Source: Streptomyces cirratus
GTDB lineage: Bacteria; Actinomycetota; Actinomycetes; Streptomycetales; Streptomycetaceae
Assembly (NCBI RefSeq): GCF_014650775.1
Contig: NZ_BMVP01000003.1
Location: forward strand, 1-64,000
Direction: 5' to 3'
Length of the DNA stretch: 64,000 bases
Part shown: piece after piece, positions 17,700 to 26,532 of the stretch
Position numbering within the stretch: the stretch's first letter is position 1
Layout: the number at the start of each line of letters is the position of its first letter
Notes under the pieces: generated by a model
Database searches by the model: none
What the model was told of the DNA's origin: nothing
What the model saw: the letters and a program-made list of their open reading frames with translations, nothing else
Position numbers and translations under genes: made by a program

Positions 17700-18437
17700 A
17701 GGAGACTCCCCGTCTCACTAGAGAAACCACATCACCCCCTACAACGCCACCACTCGCCATCCCGCCCCACCCACCACTCTGACGTGCGTCTCCCCGAACA
17801 CCCGCACGCCCCTCCGCTCAGGGGAGCATCCGCGTCCGACGTCAGGCGTGGATCTGGTTCCGGGGCCAGGACGGCCACCGGCAGATCGGCGCAGCAGCCG
17901 CGCTCTCAGACGGGGCGGATGACCAGCAGGCTGCCTGAGAGACCCCGGGACCTGCCGTCACCGATGGCGGATCCGATCCGTACGAGGCGGCCGAGGACCT
18001 CCGGTGTAGGAATCCACGAGGCGGGCAAGTGCGCTCTCATGATCATCACTCTGCTGTTCCTTCTGCCGCTGGGCCTGGCCCTCCTGCTGTCGACGACCGG
18101 CGAGCGCAGGCGCGGACACCATCGCCACACGCGCTGATCCGTGTACGTCTTCGCGACAAGGCCCTTCACACCACTCCGTGCCGACTCTGCGCGGCGGTCC
18201 GTCGTAGGGCGAGAACGGTGAGGAGGGCGAACGCTGCCACCGCGGTGAGGGTGCGGGCGTCGTTGTACGTCTCTCAGCGGCGCGGTATCGCCACCTGGTC
18301 GGCGGGCGCTCCGGTGGCGGGCAGGGGCCTGTTCGGGTGAGGAAAGATCGATTCGGCAGGGCTAGGAGGGTGTCCCGAGGCCGGCATGCCGGGAAAGTGG
18401 CTTCCGCGCCTTTTCGTTCTTCCGAAGGGATCCTCTG
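17700..18437. other. Long intergenic region
   Basis: 738 bp with little that looks coding apart from the weak small ORF at 18039-18137. On the minus strand around 17906-18040 a frame containing IPTPEVLGRLVRIGSAIGDG may be a remnant, unrecognised. Confidence 0.35.
18039..18137 (+). CDS. Possible 32-aa single-span membrane peptide
   Basis: MIITLLFLLPLGLALLLSTT followed by a basic tail. One membrane helix and a positively charged C-terminus, but no good ribosome site. It could be chance. Confidence 0.25.
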   Translation: MIITLLFLLPLGLALLLSTTGERRRGHHRHTR

Positions 18438-18785
18438 ATGCGTTTGCGCAGTGCCGCCGTCGCCGCCTTCGGCGCCTTCACCCTCCTGCTGGCCGTCCCC
18501 TCGTCGGCCTCGGCCGCCATGGGAGAGTTCCAGTACACGTTCGTCGGCCTGGACGGCACCCCGCAGCAAGCGTCCCTGCACGACCCGGCGAGCGGTGAGT
18601 GCGTCAACCTGCCCGAGGTGTCCGACCCGTCCGCCAGCGAGCCGGCCCACTCGCCGCGCAACAGGACCACCTCGACGGCCACGGTGTTCACGGAACCGGA
18701 TTGCACGGGCGACGAGTTCTCGCTGCGGCCGGTTACGGGCCGGGGCTCGGAACGACTGAAGGTCCGCTCGGTCGTCTTCAGCTGA
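18438..18785 (+). CDS. Small secreted protein
   Basis: 115 aa with a Sec signal peptide (MRLRSAAVAAF, hydrophobic FTLLLAVPSS, cleavage near ASA-AM). The mature part of about 87 residues has two Cys (ECVNLP and PDCTGD) likely forming a disulfide, and ends SERLKVRSVVFS. A GAAGG ribosome site is upstream. It resembles small Streptomyces secreted proteins of unknown role whose C-terminus runs dC-G-x-x-x-L-x-x then SVVF. Confidence 0.7.
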   Translation: MRLRSAAVAAFGAFTLLLAVPSSASAAMGEFQYTFVGLDGTPQQASLHDPASGECVNLPEVSDPSASEPAHSPRNRTTSTATVFTEPDCTGDEFSLRPVTGRGSERLKVRSVVFS

Positions 18786-18929
18786 GCGGGCCGGGGCGGG
18801 GGCCGGGGTCGGCATCGAACGTCAGGGGCCGGACTTCACGGCGGACAACATTGGGGACGGCCATGGAAGAGGTCATCCTCCGTTACGAGGGCATCGAAGT
18901 CGAGTAGTGGTCCGGCGTTCCGGCTTCGC

Positions 18930-19205
18930 CGGGCAGTGAGCACAGCGGTGCGGGCCGTCGTCGGGTGAGGGTGGCGGCCACACTGCTGCGCCGGCCTCCG
19001 GTCGACTGGGACGGGGCATCTCCAGGTCGTTGAGGTGGTCGCCGAACACCAGCGTCTGGGCGGGGGTGATGCCAGGCCGCGCTGGAGGCGGCGGAGAGCG
19101 GCGCCCTTGTTGACGGTCCGGTTCACCACGTCGATCCAGTGTTCGCTGGAGACGACGACCTGGTGGGTGCCGGTGAACTCGGCGAGGGTGATCGTTTGAC
19201 AGTCG
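18930..19205 (-). pseudogene. HAD-family hydrolase remnant, frameshifted
   Basis: Minus-strand frames carry two adjacent pieces of a Cof-type HAD hydrolase. One reads ITLAEFTGTHQVVVSSEHWI and continues with DVVNRTVNKGAALRRLQRG. The next, in another frame, reads GITPAQTLVFGDHLNDLEM, the HAD motif IV. The N-terminal DxDxT nucleophile motif is absent, and the sequence after motif IV is scrambled. A truncated, frameshifted gene is the simplest reading. Confidence 0.6.
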
Positions 19206-19207
19206 AC

Positions 19208-19756
19208 CTAGTCGACCTTCGTCCCGGTGCCTTTGCTCCTGGTCGAAGTTCCGTCCGGGGCGAAAGAGTCGTGGAAGGTGAAGGCGTGCGCCGCGGAGCC
19301 GTGGTCGTGGAGGTGTTCCAGCCTTGAAACCCCATCCCGCCAGGTGGGTATCACGCCGTCGGAGACCCACCAGCACACGTAATTCGGGTGTCCTGCCCTC
19401 TCGAACCAGTCGTAACGCCTGTTCAGCGCCTCACGGTGCAGACCGGTGTAGACGGCCTCGAAGGCGGGGCGCAGGTCGGTCCAGAGTGAGAGTGTCGCGG
19501 CCAGGGCGGTGGTTTCCACCGTACGGCCCTTGCCGTACCAGGTCGGCACGGTGAACTCTCCCCATGCACCCCAGTCAGCGTCGAAGAGCATGCCCCGGTC
19601 ACCGTCTGCCGCTTCGGCACGCGCGAGGTATCCCGGGTGCTGACTGATCTTCCGGTAGACGGCCTCACCGATGTCGTAGAACTCGCGCGTGAGAGGTGCG
19701 GGATCGGCGAGAGGTGACTTGAGGACGCCGAATGTGTACAGAGCAAGATGGGGCAT
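19208..19756 (-). CDS. DUF3291 family protein
   Basis: 182 aa, ATG at 19756 with GGAGAG upstream. Characteristic DUF3291 features: MPHLALYTFGVLKSPLADP at the start, FYDIGEAVYRKISQHPGYLA, then WGEFTVPTWYGKGRTVETTA and YDWFERAGHPNYVCWWVSDG. Members belong to the dimeric alpha/beta barrel group and have no assigned reaction. It lies directly upstream of the decayed HAD gene on the same strand. Confidence 0.85.
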   Translation of the reverse strand: MPHLALYTFGVLKSPLADPAPLTREFYDIGEAVYRKISQHPGYLARAEAADGDRGMLFDADWGAWGEFTVPTWYGKGRTVETTALAATLSLWTDLRPAFEAVYTGLHREALNRRYDWFERAGHPNYVCWWVSDGVIPTWRDGVSRLEHLHDHGSAAHAFTFHDSFAPDGTSTRSKGTGTKVD

Positions 19757-20629
19757 GTGTCTCTCCCTGGTTGGGGCTGCCTGGCGTGGACCCGGTTCGG
19801 TGGCTTACGCATGGGGGCGCGGGTTCGCGGGCGTGACCGACTCGTCCCGACGCGGCCGGCCCAGCCTGGAGGAACCCCTGTGCGGCCGTGGCGACCACCG
19901 AAGACCAGATGAAGGTAGCTGCCTCTGCGAGCCATGTCGAAGTTGCAATTCCCTTGTCCAAGTGGCCTCTTGTACAAGTCCGCGCGGGAAGAGGAGCGGT
20001 GGCGCTGCCTACCTGCCGTGGAATTGCGCATCGGTCCGTCAAATGCCGCGAAGCAGCATCGACAACCCCGCTCAAGCCGGTGTGCCGGGTCGACGCCAGC
20101 GGCGTTGCCGGTGTCGACCGGGTTGGATGAGGGAGCGACTGAGTTCACTGTCAAAGGCCACCTGATCGGGCAGCGCAGCCAGGCGCGGCGAGGCGGCTAC
20201 GCCGACCCTCGCGGCGGAGCCCGTCATCGTGAGCACGCGCGAAACTTCCGCATGGTTGCCGTCATGGGGGTTTGTGGTCGTGACGTTCTCTGACCCGGGA
20301 CGGCTGGCGCATGATCTGTACGCGGCCGCGAGCCTTCGCCGGCCACCGATCTGATCATGCACCGCTACGGGGTCGGTCACCCCGGCCGTCGTCGTGAACC
20401 CTCCCGGCGAGGGTTCGTACGACCCGCGCGACGAGATCCCCACCGCCTACGGGGCGGACTCCGAGCTGCGGCTCCTCCTCCGGGACGAACACGGGTGTGG
20501 GGCGACCTCGCACTGCTGGCCACCGACGGCGCCGGTCCGGTGCCGTCGGTGGCTGCCGTGCTCAATCCTTCGCCCGATGCGTTCCGTCCCGGGCGCCGTC
20601 GCCGTGGACGCGCCGTCTAGGGTGCGGGA
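19757..20629. other. Gene-poor region with decayed sequence
   Basis: 873 bp with no intact gene. The right-hand part holds the LuxR/GAF remnant listed separately; nothing was recognised in the left-hand part. Confidence 0.4.
20380..20600 (+). pseudogene. Remnant of a GAF/LuxR-type regulator
   Basis: The frame from about 20390 gives DPRDEIPTAYGADSELRLLL then RDEHG; a one-base deletion near 20505 shifts to VWGDLALLATDGAGP. Joined, they resemble the middle of Streptomyces helix-turn-helix regulators with a GAF-like domain (GADELR-LLRD--GVWG-L-LLR). Neither end, in particular no LuxR helix-turn-helix, is present. Confidence 0.45.
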
Positions 20630-21409
20630 ATGACCTCGCGCAACTACCTTTCCGAACTGTTCTCTCTGGATGGCCGGGTCGCCTTGGTGACGGGCGGCAG
20701 TTCCGGCATCGGCCGGGCCATCGCAGGGGCTCTGGCGCGAGCGGGGGCGAGCGTGGTGATCGTGGCGCGCAAGGAGCCGGAACTGGCCGCCACAGTGGCC
20801 GAGTTGACGGCAGACGGCTGCCGGGCGGCTTGGGTGAGCGCCGACCTGAGCACCCGCGACGGGGTGCGCGCTGCGGCGGATAAGGCAGCCGCCGTGTTCG
20901 GCGAGCCCGACATCCTCGTCAACAGCGCCGGGATCAACCTGAGGCCGCCGATGGGCGAGCTGAGCGAGGAGGTATGGGACGCCACGATGGCGGTGAATCT
21001 GGAGGCGCCCTACGTATTGGGCCAGCGGTTCGGGCCCGGCATGGCCGAGCGGGGCTTCGGGCGGATCATCCACATCACCTCCCAGCAGGCCCACCGGGCG
21101 TTCGTCCAGAGTGGGGCTTACGGAGTCTCGAAGGGGGCGCTGGAGTCGCTGGCCCGCTCTCAGGCCGAGGCGTGGTCGCCCCACGGCGTCACTTGCAACA
21201 CGCTGGTGCCCGGCTTCGTCATGACCCCGCTCAATGTGCGGCTGTCGTCCGACCCGGACAAGGTGGCGGCGCTGGCCGAGCGCACGATGGTCGGGCGCAA
21301 CGGCCTGGCCGAGGACTTCGCCGGAGCGGCAGTGTTCCTGGCCGGCCGCGGATCCGGCTACGTCACCGGGCAAGCGATCTTCGTCGACGGCGGGCTGTCC
21401 GTCCACTGA
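20630..21409 (+). CDS. SDR-family NAD(P)-dependent oxidoreductase
   Basis: 259 aa, classical SDR. TGGSSGIG at about 20-27 binds the cofactor; NSAG, the catalytic Ser in IIHITSQQ, and YGVSK (Tyr-x-x-x-Lys) are all in place; the C-terminus GSGYVTGQAIFVDGG is standard. Closest in style to gluconate 5-dehydrogenase/3-oxoacyl reductase-like SDRs, but the substrate is unknown. Stand-alone. Confidence 0.88.
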   Translation: MTSRNYLSELFSLDGRVALVTGGSSGIGRAIAGALARAGASVVIVARKEPELAATVAELTADGCRAAWVSADLSTRDGVRAAADKAAAVFGEPDILVNSAGINLRPPMGELSEEVWDATMAVNLEAPYVLGQRFGPGMAERGFGRIIHITSQQAHRAFVQSGAYGVSKGALESLARSQAEAWSPHGVTCNTLVPGFVMTPLNVRLSSDPDKVAALAERTMVGRNGLAEDFAGAAVFLAGRGSGYVTGQAIFVDGGLSVH

Positions 21410-21537
21410 GCCCCAGCACCGCACGCATCAGATCCGGCTGGGGACCGCGACCAGGGCCTGGGCCGCGTCACCCACACCTACGCGGTCGCCAAGCTGAACC
21501 AACAGGCACAGCACCGGGTACGGGGACAGGGGCCCTC

Positions 21538-22329
21538 TCAGGCGCGCATGCCGCCGTCGACCCGCAGGACCGTGCCGGTGACGTAGGAGGAGCGGTCGCT
21601 GAGGAGCCAGGCGGCGGCCTGGGCGATCTCGTCCGGATCGGCGGCGCGGCGCAGCGGGGTCTGGGCGTTGAGTTGTTCGATGGTGCCCGGTGACTTCTCG
21701 TCCCACTCGTACAGCATCTCGGTGAGCGTGGTGCCGGGCGCTATGGCGTTGACGCGGATGCCCTCCGGTCCGTATGTGACGGCTGCCGAAGCGGTCAGGC
21801 TGTTGACCGCCCGCTTCGCCGCGCCGTACGCGGGGAGCTGGGGATTGCCCATCAGGCTGCCGACGCTGGAGGTGTTGACGATGGCCCCACGCTTCGCGGT
21901 GGCGCGGATGGCTGCGACCTCGGCGGACATGGCCAGCCACGGGCCCTTGAGATTGACCGCGCAGACGTGGTCGAAATCGGCTTCCGACAGCTGGTCCATC
22001 GGGCCGGGCGGCTGGCCGGTCGCGCCGTTGTTGAAGGCCACGTCGAGCCGGCCGTACAGCTCGACTGTCCGGTTGACGGCGGCACGGACGCCTGCCGGGT
22101 CGGCCAGGTCGCAGACCACGTAGTCCGCGGTGCCGCCGGCGGTCCGGATGTCCTCGGTGACCGCCTTGAGCTGGGCCTCGGTGCGTGCCGCGAGGAGCAC
22201 ACGGGCACCCTCCCGGGCGAACAGCCGCGCCGCCGCGGCGCCGATGCCGCGACCGGCGCCGGTGATGAATGCGACCTTGTCGGTGAGCAGGCCCGAGGTC
22301 GGGGTGGAGGTGGTGGGTGTGTTGTTCAT
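21538..22329 (-). CDS. SDR-family oxidoreductase, divergent from its XRE regulator
   Basis: 263 aa from the ATG at 22329. Motifs: TGAGRGIG, NNGATG (NNAG variant), IVNTSSVGSL with the catalytic Ser, AYGAAK (Tyr/Lys), and SSYVTGTVLRVDGG. The 87-bp gap to the divergent XRE gene contains the inverted repeat at 22360-22386. Pairing of an SDR with an MmyB-type XRE regulator is very common in Streptomyces, where the regulator is thought to control the dehydrogenase. Substrate unknown. Confidence 0.88.
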   Translation of the reverse strand: MNNTPTTSTPTSGLLTDKVAFITGAGRGIGAAAARLFAREGARVLLAARTEAQLKAVTEDIRTAGGTADYVVCDLADPAGVRAAVNRTVELYGRLDVAFNNGATGQPPGPMDQLSEADFDHVCAVNLKGPWLAMSAEVAAIRATAKRGAIVNTSSVGSLMGNPQLPAYGAAKRAVNSLTASAAVTYGPEGIRVNAIAPGTTLTEMLYEWDEKSPGTIEQLNAQTPLRRAADPDEIAQAAAWLLSDRSSYVTGTVLRVDGGMRA

Positions 22330-22359
22330 GCCGACGAGCCTGCGCCCGGCCGGCGTGCT

Positions 22360-22386
22360 CAGCCAGGCCCCGCTTGTACCTGGCTG
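22360..22386. promoter_or_regulatory. Inverted repeat between SDR and XRE genes
   Basis: CAGCCAGG-N11-CCTGGCTG, perfect 8-bp arms, centred between the two divergent starts. Likely operator of the XRE regulator. Confidence 0.5.
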
Positions 22387-22416
22387 GGTGCCCCGGTGCC
22401 CGGGCACACTGGGGAG

Positions 22417-23331
22417 GTGGACCGACGAATACGACGAGACCTCGGTGGCTTCCTGCGCAGCAGGCGCGAGCGCATCCTCCCCGCCGACGTGGGGCTGCCC
22501 GCCGGGGTGCGCCGCCGCACCCCGGGGCTTCGCCGCGATGAGGTGGCGCAGCTGGCGTTCATCTCGACCGAGTACTACACGCGACTGGAGCAGGCCCGCG
22601 CCCCGCGCCCCTCTCGCGATGTGCTGGCCCAACTCGCCCGCGCGCTGCGTCTGTCGGACGCCGAGCGCGATCACCTCCACCACCTGGCCGGCGCCCCGCC
22701 CGGACCGCGGCCCGGGCCGTCGCGGGAGGTACGGCAGAGCATCGTCGACCTGTTGCAACGGCTCCCGGAGGCCGCGGCGATCGTGATGTCCGCGACGTAC
22801 GAGGTCATTGCCTGGAACGATCTGGCCGCCGCCCTGATGGAGGACTTCTCCGCCCTGTCGCGTCGGGACCGGAACCTCATCCGACGCGCCTTCCTCGGCC
22901 CGCACCGGACCGGTCGACGGCTGTACGGCGTCTCGGACGCCGACGAGTTCGCGCGGACGTCGGCGCAGCACCTGCGGGCGGCCGCGGCCCGCTACCCCGA
23001 CGACCCCGAGGTGACCGGACTCGTCGAGGAACTCCGCTCCGGTAGCGCGGAGTTCAGCCGCCTGTGGGCCACCCACGATGTGACCGCGCGCCCTACTCTC
23101 TGCAAGACCTTCGAGCACCCTCTTGTCGGCCCTGTGAGTGTGAACTGCGACGTCCTGGACATCGCCGACCGGGACCAGCAGCTCGTCATATACACCGCCG
23201 CCCCCGGTTCGCCGTCGGCTGAGGCACTGCGTCTGCTGTCCGTCATCGGCACGCAGCGCATGGGCGCGTCCGATGGCTGTAGCGGGTCGGAGCCCGACCC
23301 GCTCTCCGAGGGGCGGACACCCCGCGCGTAG
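22417..23331 (+). CDS. XRE/MmyB-type transcriptional regulator
   Basis: 304 aa from the GTG at 22417, the start that opens the conserved RRDLGGFLRSRRERI segment. N-terminal helix-turn-helix (TPGLRRDEVAQLAFISTEYY, TRLEQARAPRPSRDVLAQLA), then the MmyB-like ligand-binding domain (AAAIVMSATYEVIAWNDLAA, LWATHDV). The family end EALRLLSVIGTQRM is followed by about 20 extra residues whose codons contain a perfect 10-bp hairpin (23281-23303), so the natural stop may have been lost. Probably controls the divergent SDR. Confidence 0.88.
   Translation: MDRRIRRDLGGFLRSRRERILPADVGLPAGVRRRTPGLRRDEVAQLAFISTEYYTRLEQARAPRPSRDVLAQLARALRLSDAERDHLHHLAGAPPGPRPGPSREVRQSIVDLLQRLPEAAAIVMSATYEVIAWNDLAAALMEDFSALSRRDRNLIRRAFLGPHRTGRRLYGVSDADEFARTSAQHLRAAAARYPDDPEVTGLVEELRSGSAEFSRLWATHDVTARPTLCKTFEHPLVGPVSVNCDVLDIADRDQQLVIYTAAPGSPSAEALRLLSVIGTQRMGASDGCSGSEPDPLSEGRTPRA
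23281..23303. terminator. Hairpin inside the 3' end of the XRE gene
   Basis: AGCGGGTCGG-AGC-CCGACCCGCT: 10-bp perfect stem, 3-nt loop, lying 28-50 nt before the annotated stop. Looks like the original terminator, now read through by the extended reading frame. Confidence 0.5.
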
Positions 23332-23604
23332 GCGCTTCTACTGGTGAGCTCGCCTGATCAACTGCCCCGGTTCCTCCTGGAGTCCGGCCGGCATCCGCTT
23401 GCAGGAGTCTCGGCATCCCCACCCGGCCGTGGTTCGTTCACGCCCGTCCGCCTACGGCCTCTGCCGAGCACGGCACCCGCTGTGCCGGATGGCCGCGTCA
23501 GTGGTAGGGACTCCAAGCGCCGAACCGGCCAGGCGGTCGGGTACCTGACCGGTGTTCAGGCCGAGTGCGGCAGTCACGGATTTCGGGGCGGGACCGGTTG
23601 CGGC

Positions 23605-24369
23605 TCAGGTGGGCTGGGGGGCCGGGGCCGGGGCCGGCAGTCTCGTGGGGCCGCGCTGCTCCGGGGCGAGGACGTCCAGCTCCTCCAGGGCCCCGAGGGC
23701 GATCTGCCGCGTCAGCGCCTCCGCACGTTCCGCGTCCCCCTCTCGTACCGCCTCCGCGACCCGTACGTGCAGGGTGACTGCGGCCGGGTCGGGGTCGTGG
23801 AACATCACGGAGTGCTCGGTGCGCCCGGTGAGCACCTCGGCGACGACGTCTCCCAGGCGGGCGAACATCTCGTTCCCGGAGGCGTTCAGCACCGTGCGGT
23901 GGAAGGCGATGTCGTGGTGGAGGTAGCCCTCCAGCTGGTGGCCCCGCGAGGTGCGGACCATGCCGAGGGCGGCTTCCGTGAGCTGCGCGCACTGCTCGGG
24001 AGTGGCCCGGGCGGCCGCCAGGCCCGCCGCGACCGGTTCGACGGCCGAACGGAGCACCGTCAGTGAGCGCAGTTGGCGGGGGCGGTCGGCGCCGGCGAGC
24101 CGCCAGCGGATGACCCGGGGGTCGTAGACGTTCCACTCCTCGTCGGGGCGCACGGTGACGCCCACCCTGCGGCGGGACTCGACGAGCTGCATCGACTCCA
24201 GGACGCGGACCACTTCGCGGACGACGGTGCGGGACGCCCCGAAGCGCTCGGCGATCTCGTCCGTGCGCAGCACGCTGCCCGGCGGGTACTCCCCCGCCGT
24301 GATCGCGAGGCCGAGGGTGTTCAGCACCTGGGCGTGGAGTCCTGCTGCCGGACTGCCTTCGGTCGTCAT
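23605..24369 (-). CDS. gntR: GntR/FadR-family regulator of the gluconate genes
   Basis: 254 aa. N-terminal GntR helix-turn-helix (GEYPPGSVLRTDEIAERFGA then SRTVVREVVRVLESMQLVES) and a C-terminal FadR/FCD ligand domain with metal-binding His in HHDIAFHR and HVRVAEAV. It is divergent from gluconokinase and permease genes, so it most likely represses them and is relieved by gluconate or its phosphate. The palindrome at 24434-24446 in the shared gap is its likely site. Confidence 0.88.
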   Translation of the reverse strand: MTTEGSPAAGLHAQVLNTLGLAITAGEYPPGSVLRTDEIAERFGASRTVVREVVRVLESMQLVESRRRVGVTVRPDEEWNVYDPRVIRWRLAGADRPRQLRSLTVLRSAVEPVAAGLAAARATPEQCAQLTEAALGMVRTSRGHQLEGYLHHDIAFHRTVLNASGNEMFARLGDVVAEVLTGRTEHSVMFHDPDPAAVTLHVRVAEAVREGDAERAEALTRQIALGALEELDVLAPEQRGPTRLPAPAPAPQPT

Positions 24370-24433
24370 GGCGTAAGCGTACGGTGACGGGCCGGCGAAC
24401 CAATGGTGTGATGTTTATCGACAGACTCTTGAA

Positions 24434-24446
24434 TAAGTACTACTTA
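24434..24446. promoter_or_regulatory. Palindromic operator of the gluconate regulon
   Basis: TAAGTA-C-TACTTA, a perfect 13-bp palindrome in an AT-rich patch between gntR and gntK. A GntR-family protein is the obvious ligand. Confidence 0.6.
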
Positions 24447-24517
24447 ATGCGGTTCAGTGTTCCCCACCCGGGCCTCCCCCTCCCGGGCCGATGTCAACGA
24501 GGACAGCGAGGTACGAC

Positions 24518-25036
24518 GTGAGCTCCCAGCGCGTCATTGTGGTGATGGGCGTGGCCGGCACGGGCAAGACGACCGTGGGCCGACTGCTCGCGGAGGCCCT
24601 CGGCCTTCCGTACGCGGAGGGCGACGCCTTCCATCCGGCCGCCAACGTGGCCAAGATGTCGGCCGGAGTCCCGCTCGACGACGGCGACCGGCTCCCTTGG
24701 CTGGACGCGATCGGCGAGTGGATCGGCCACCGGGCCGGTCAAGGCGGTGGTGTGGTCGCCGCCTCCTGCCTCAAGCGTGCCTACCGGGACCGGCTGCGCG
24801 CCACCGCCCCGGACGCGGTCTTCGTCCACCTGTCCGGCGACCGGCCGCTGATCGAGCGGCGGATGGCGGACCGCAAGGGGCACTTCATGCCCCCCTCCCT
24901 GCTCGACTCGCAGTTCGCGGCGCTCGAACCGCTCCAGGCGGACGAGACCGGCGCCGCCGTCGACGTCACCGGCACCCCCGAAGAGATCACCGAACGGGCC
25001 CTGGCCGCCCTGCGCGACCTCGGCACCGCCCCTTAG
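24518..25036 (+). CDS. gntK: Gluconokinase
   Basis: 172 aa from the GTG at 24518 (GAGG 6 nt upstream); the in-frame ATG at 24491 would add nine residues. Single-domain P-loop kinase: VVMGVAGTGKTTVGRLLAEA (Walker A), EGDAFHPAANVAKMSAGVPL with the conserved EGD-x-HP and KM-x-GxPL-DD substrate motifs, VVAASCLKRAYRDRLR, FMPPSLLDSQFAALE. Phosphorylates D-gluconate to 6-phosphogluconate using ATP in the cytoplasm. Forms an operon with gntP, about 90 nt downstream. Confidence 0.93.
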   Translation: MSSQRVIVVMGVAGTGKTTVGRLLAEALGLPYAEGDAFHPAANVAKMSAGVPLDDGDRLPWLDAIGEWIGHRAGQGGGVVAASCLKRAYRDRLRATAPDAVFVHLSGDRPLIERRMADRKGHFMPPSLLDSQFAALEPLQADETGAAVDVTGTPEEITERALAALRDLGTAP

Positions 25037-25125
25037 GCCGCCTTCGGCCTTGCCCCGCCCTGCTCACCGACGATCACGCCCCGCCACGCTCGCCACGCTC
25101 GCCACGCCCGAAAGGAAGCATCACC

Positions 25126-26532
25126 GTGACCGGTCTCAGCGTCGAGACTCTCCTGCCCCTGGCCGCGGCCGCCCCCGAACCCATCACCTCGGCCGGCGAC
25201 GTCCGACTGGGCCTCGCCGTCCTCGCGGGCATCGCCGTCATCGTCCTGCTCATCACCCGAATCAAGATGCACGCCTTCCTGGCACTCACGGTGGGCTCCC
25301 TGGCCCTCGGGTGCTTCGCGGGCGCCCCGCTGAACAAGACCATAGCCAGTTTCACCGCGGGACTCGGTGCCACGGTCGCGGGCGTCGGCGTCCTCATCGC
25401 GCTCGGCGCGATCCTGGGGAGGCTGCTGGCCGACTCCGGCGGCGCCGACCAGATCGTCGACACGATCCTGGCCCGGGCCAAGGGCCGGGCCATGCCGTGG
25501 GCCATGGTGCTGATCGCCTCGGTGATCGGGTTGCCGCTGTTCTTCGAGGTCGGCATCGTGCTGCTGATCCCCGTGGTGCTCCTGGTCGCCAAGCGCGGCA
25601 ACTACTCCCTGATGCGGATCGGCATCCCGGCGCTGGCCGGCCTGTCGGTGATGCACGGGCTGATCCCGCCGCACCCCGGGCCGCTCGTCGCCATCGACGC
25701 CCTGCACGCGAACCTGGGGGTCACGCTCGCCCTCGGCGTGGTCGTCGCCATACCGACCGTGATCATCGCCGGGCCCCTGTTCTCCCGGTACGCGGCCCGC
25801 TGGGTCGACATCCCGGCTCCGGACCGCATGATCCCCGAACGCCCCTCGGCGGAGTCGCAGCGTCGCCCCTCGTTCGGCGCCACCCTCTTCACCGTGCTGC
25901 TGCCGGTGGCCCTGATGCTGGTCAAGGCCCTGGTCGACATCGTTGTCGACGACCCCGCGAACGGGGTGCAGAAGGTCACCGACGTCGCGGGTTCCCCGTT
26001 GATCGCCCTCCTCGCCGCCGTGCTGGTGGGCATGGTCACGCTCGGCCGGGCGGCCGGGTTCACCCGGACGCGGCTCTCGGTCACGGTGGAGAAGTCCCTC
26101 GCCCCGATCGCGGGCATCCTGCTGATCGTGGGCGCGGGCGGCGGCTTCAAGCAGACCCTGATCGACGCCGGCGTGGGCCGGATGATCCTCGACCTGTCGC
26201 AGAGCTGGTCCATCCCGGCCCTGCTGCTGGGCTGGCTGATCGCGGTGGCCATCCGCCTGGCGACCGGTTCGGCCACGGTCGCCACCATCTCGGCGGCGGG
26301 CCTGGTGGCCCCTCTCGCCGCGGGCATGTCCACCACCGAGACCGCGCTGCTGGTGCTGTCGGTCGGGGCGGGCTCACTGTTCTTCAGCCACGTCAACGAC
26401 GCCGGGTTCTGGCTGGTGAAGGAGTACTTCGGGATGACGGTCGGCCAGACCCTCAAGACCTGGTCGGTGATGGAGACCATCATCTCGGTGTGTGGTCTCG
26501 GCTTCGTCATGCTGCTGTCGCTCGTCCTCTGA
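25126..26532 (+). CDS. gntP: Gluconate:H+ symporter, GntP family
   Basis: 468 aa from the GTG at 25126, AAAGGAAG upstream. About 12-14 membrane segments. Family marks: ALGAILGRLLADSGGADQIV, VIGLPLFFEVGIVLLIPVVL, GLSVMHGLIPPHPGPLVAID, and near the end FFSHVNDAGFWLVKEYFGMT. It imports gluconate for the kinase encoded upstream. Followed by GC-rich hairpin-forming repeats (GGCCCGGGGGCCG at 26567 and 26596) that may end transcription. Confidence 0.93.
   Translation: MTGLSVETLLPLAAAAPEPITSAGDVRLGLAVLAGIAVIVLLITRIKMHAFLALTVGSLALGCFAGAPLNKTIASFTAGLGATVAGVGVLIALGAILGRLLADSGGADQIVDTILARAKGRAMPWAMVLIASVIGLPLFFEVGIVLLIPVVLLVAKRGNYSLMRIGIPALAGLSVMHGLIPPHPGPLVAIDALHANLGVTLALGVVVAIPTVIIAGPLFSRYAARWVDIPAPDRMIPERPSAESQRRPSFGATLFTVLLPVALMLVKALVDIVVDDPANGVQKVTDVAGSPLIALLAAVLVGMVTLGRAAGFTRTRLSVTVEKSLAPIAGILLIVGAGGGFKQTLIDAGVGRMILDLSQSWSIPALLLGWLIAVAIRLATGSATVATISAAGLVAPLAAGMSTTETALLVLSVGAGSLFFSHVNDAGFWLVKEYFGMTVGQTLKTWSVMETIISVCGLGFVMLLSLVL

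Noticed and set aside
18863..18907. 14-codon ORF MEEVILRYEGIEVE
   Set aside because: Too short, no ribosome site, lies at the edge of a decayed region; probably a fragment.
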